Assembly: GCF_001649575.2 (NCBI RefSeq) | Contig: NC_051436.1 | Span: 13,912,867-13,976,866 of the forward strand | Reading direction: 5' to 3' | Length of the DNA: 64,000 nucleotides | Source: Kryptolebias marmoratus | Lineage: Eukaryota; Chordata; Actinopteri; Cyprinodontiformes; Rivulidae | Shown here: positions 63,201-64,000 of the stretch, in pieces | Layout: each line of letters begins with the position of its first letter | Position numbering within the stretch: position 1 is the first letter of the stretch | Notes under the pieces: model-generated | Seen by the model: the letters and a program-made list of their open reading frames with translations, nothing else | Database searches by the model: none | Told to the model about the DNA's origin: nothing | Position numbers and translations under genes: made by a program

Positions 63201-63934
63201 GCCAGAATTCCTTTGAAAAAGAATCAGACACTCGGATCTGACATCTTTTAAAGGTCATCACTATAACACGTTGGCCAAAAATAGCTAAATAAATTCACAG
63301 TTCAGTTGTGAGAAAAACAAAAAACTTGCTAAAAATGCAGCTTTTGGAAACGGATATTGAACAGAGCCTAAAATTAAAATGATTGGTCAGAAACAGCAAA
63401 GCAATGAAAATCTTTTTATTTGTATTCTATAGATTTGAGTGACAGGTTTGACTTTTTTTTTCAAAATAAATTACAGGAAATATTGATTAATCCCCAAAAA
63501 ATTTAATTAATTTTTCACATTTAAATGTTTCCGAATAAACAAATTTTTGTCTTCCTTTATTCTTTTTTTTTAAATGAATGGAAATATCAACTGAATAAAA
63601 GATTAAACACCACATTATTTTGTGACATGGTCCTTTTTCTGCATGTGGGCGTTTGTGAAAGTGAGACAGTGAAAGGTTCTTTTGCAGAAGAGTCTCAATC
63701 ATTAAACAGTTTTATTCAGACCTTATTTCATAAGAAAATATAAACAACAAGTGCAATGGAAGATAAACTTTAAGGTCTCCTACATAAACATTTCTAAATT
63801 TTGATTAAAAAAACAATTTTTCCCCACACATTTACAATTTTATTTTAGATTTCTTTAATTTCCTGAAAGGTTCTGGTGTTTCTAGTTGTGCACTTTGAAG
63901 TAAAAAATCCAAATGCAGTACTTTGCTCTCACTT
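63201..63934. other. Convergent 3' UTR / intergenic DNA between f13a1 and the PARP-like gene
   Basis: AT-rich DNA with several AATAAA/TTTATT motifs in both directions and no coding signal. It must contain the 3' UTR end of the PARP-like transcript, and the two transcripts may overlap. Confidence 0.5.
63711..63716 (-). terminator. Possible poly(A) signal for the PARP-like gene
   Basis: TTTATT on the plus strand (AATAAA on the gene strand) about 220 bases past the stop codon. Confidence 0.4.
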
Positions 63935-64000
63935 TTACTTGAAGGTGATGAGATAGTCTGGGTAAGCCTGGTCATCATGGAAAACAATATACATGTCAGG
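63935..64000 (-). CDS. 3' end of a PARP-family ADP-ribosyltransferase gene (partial)
   Basis: Reading from the window edge, 21 codons followed by TAA: PDMYIVFHDDQAYPDYLITF then Lys. The pattern [YF]-x-V-F-x-D-x-QAYP-x-YLITF closes the catalytic domain of PARP14/15/10-type proteins, where it is the very C-terminus. The rest of the gene lies beyond the window. PARP14-like enzymes are mono-ADP-ribosyltransferases active in immune signalling; which paralogue this is cannot be told from 21 residues. It converges on f13a1, with about 1 kb between stop codons. Confidence 0.75.
   Translation of the reverse strand, partial: PDMYIVFHDDQAYPDYLITFK

Overview
This window is nuclear DNA of a ray-finned (teleost) fish; I cannot name the species. 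The evidence is AT-rich intergenic DNA, genes split by GT-AG introns, families of repeats typical of teleosts (Tc1-like DNA transposons with long inverted repeats, a palindromic hAT-like element, LINE tails that end in GGAT arrays), long microsatellites, and two recognisable vertebrate genes. No bacterial features, tRNA, rRNA or CRISPR array were found.

Layout. 1-36 kb: a gene desert with no supportable protein-coding gene. It holds several dispersed repeat families, degenerate Tc1/mariner copies (5.56-6.26, 13.97-14.48 and 22.8-23.8 kb), a palindromic hAT-like element (11.6 kb), a LINE 3' tail (32.2 kb), a 265-bp GGAT-type array and a pure (TATC)41 array. Two isolated stretches with good splice signals and one GC-rich, CCAAT-box-bearing island are the only hints of transcription or regulation. 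36.4-46.25 kb (minus strand): GIMAP/AIG1-type GTPase sequence. A small first exon and an 825-nt GTPase exon lie upstream of a single 5.75-kb exon encoding a second GTPase domain, about 1,400 residues of coiled coil, and a degenerate third GTPase domain. Splice sites and phases (1-1) fit exactly, so I infer one gene of about 2,206 codons carrying three AIG1-like domains; two separate genes remain possible. 52.9-63.2 kb (plus strand): a complete 15-exon coagulation factor XIII A-chain gene (f13a1) with TATA box, non-coding exon 1, 14 coding exons (742 residues), an intact Cys-His-Asp triad and a poly(A) signal. 63.9-64.0 kb (minus strand): the last 21 codons of what looks like a PARP-family ADP-ribosyltransferase, convergent with f13a1.

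How they relate. f13a1 encodes the transglutaminase that cross-links fibrin. The GIMAP-like gene belongs to a family of lymphoid/immune GTPases, and the partial gene resembles PARP14/15-type immune ADP-ribosyltransferases. The cluster thus looks immune/haemostatic, but nothing in the sequence shows shared regulation. The most unusual item is the giant GIMAP-coiled-coil protein: an intact GTPase head (two heads if the joined model is right), a rod of about 0.2 micrometre with an internal 131/132-residue duplication, and a pseudo-GTPase at the far end.
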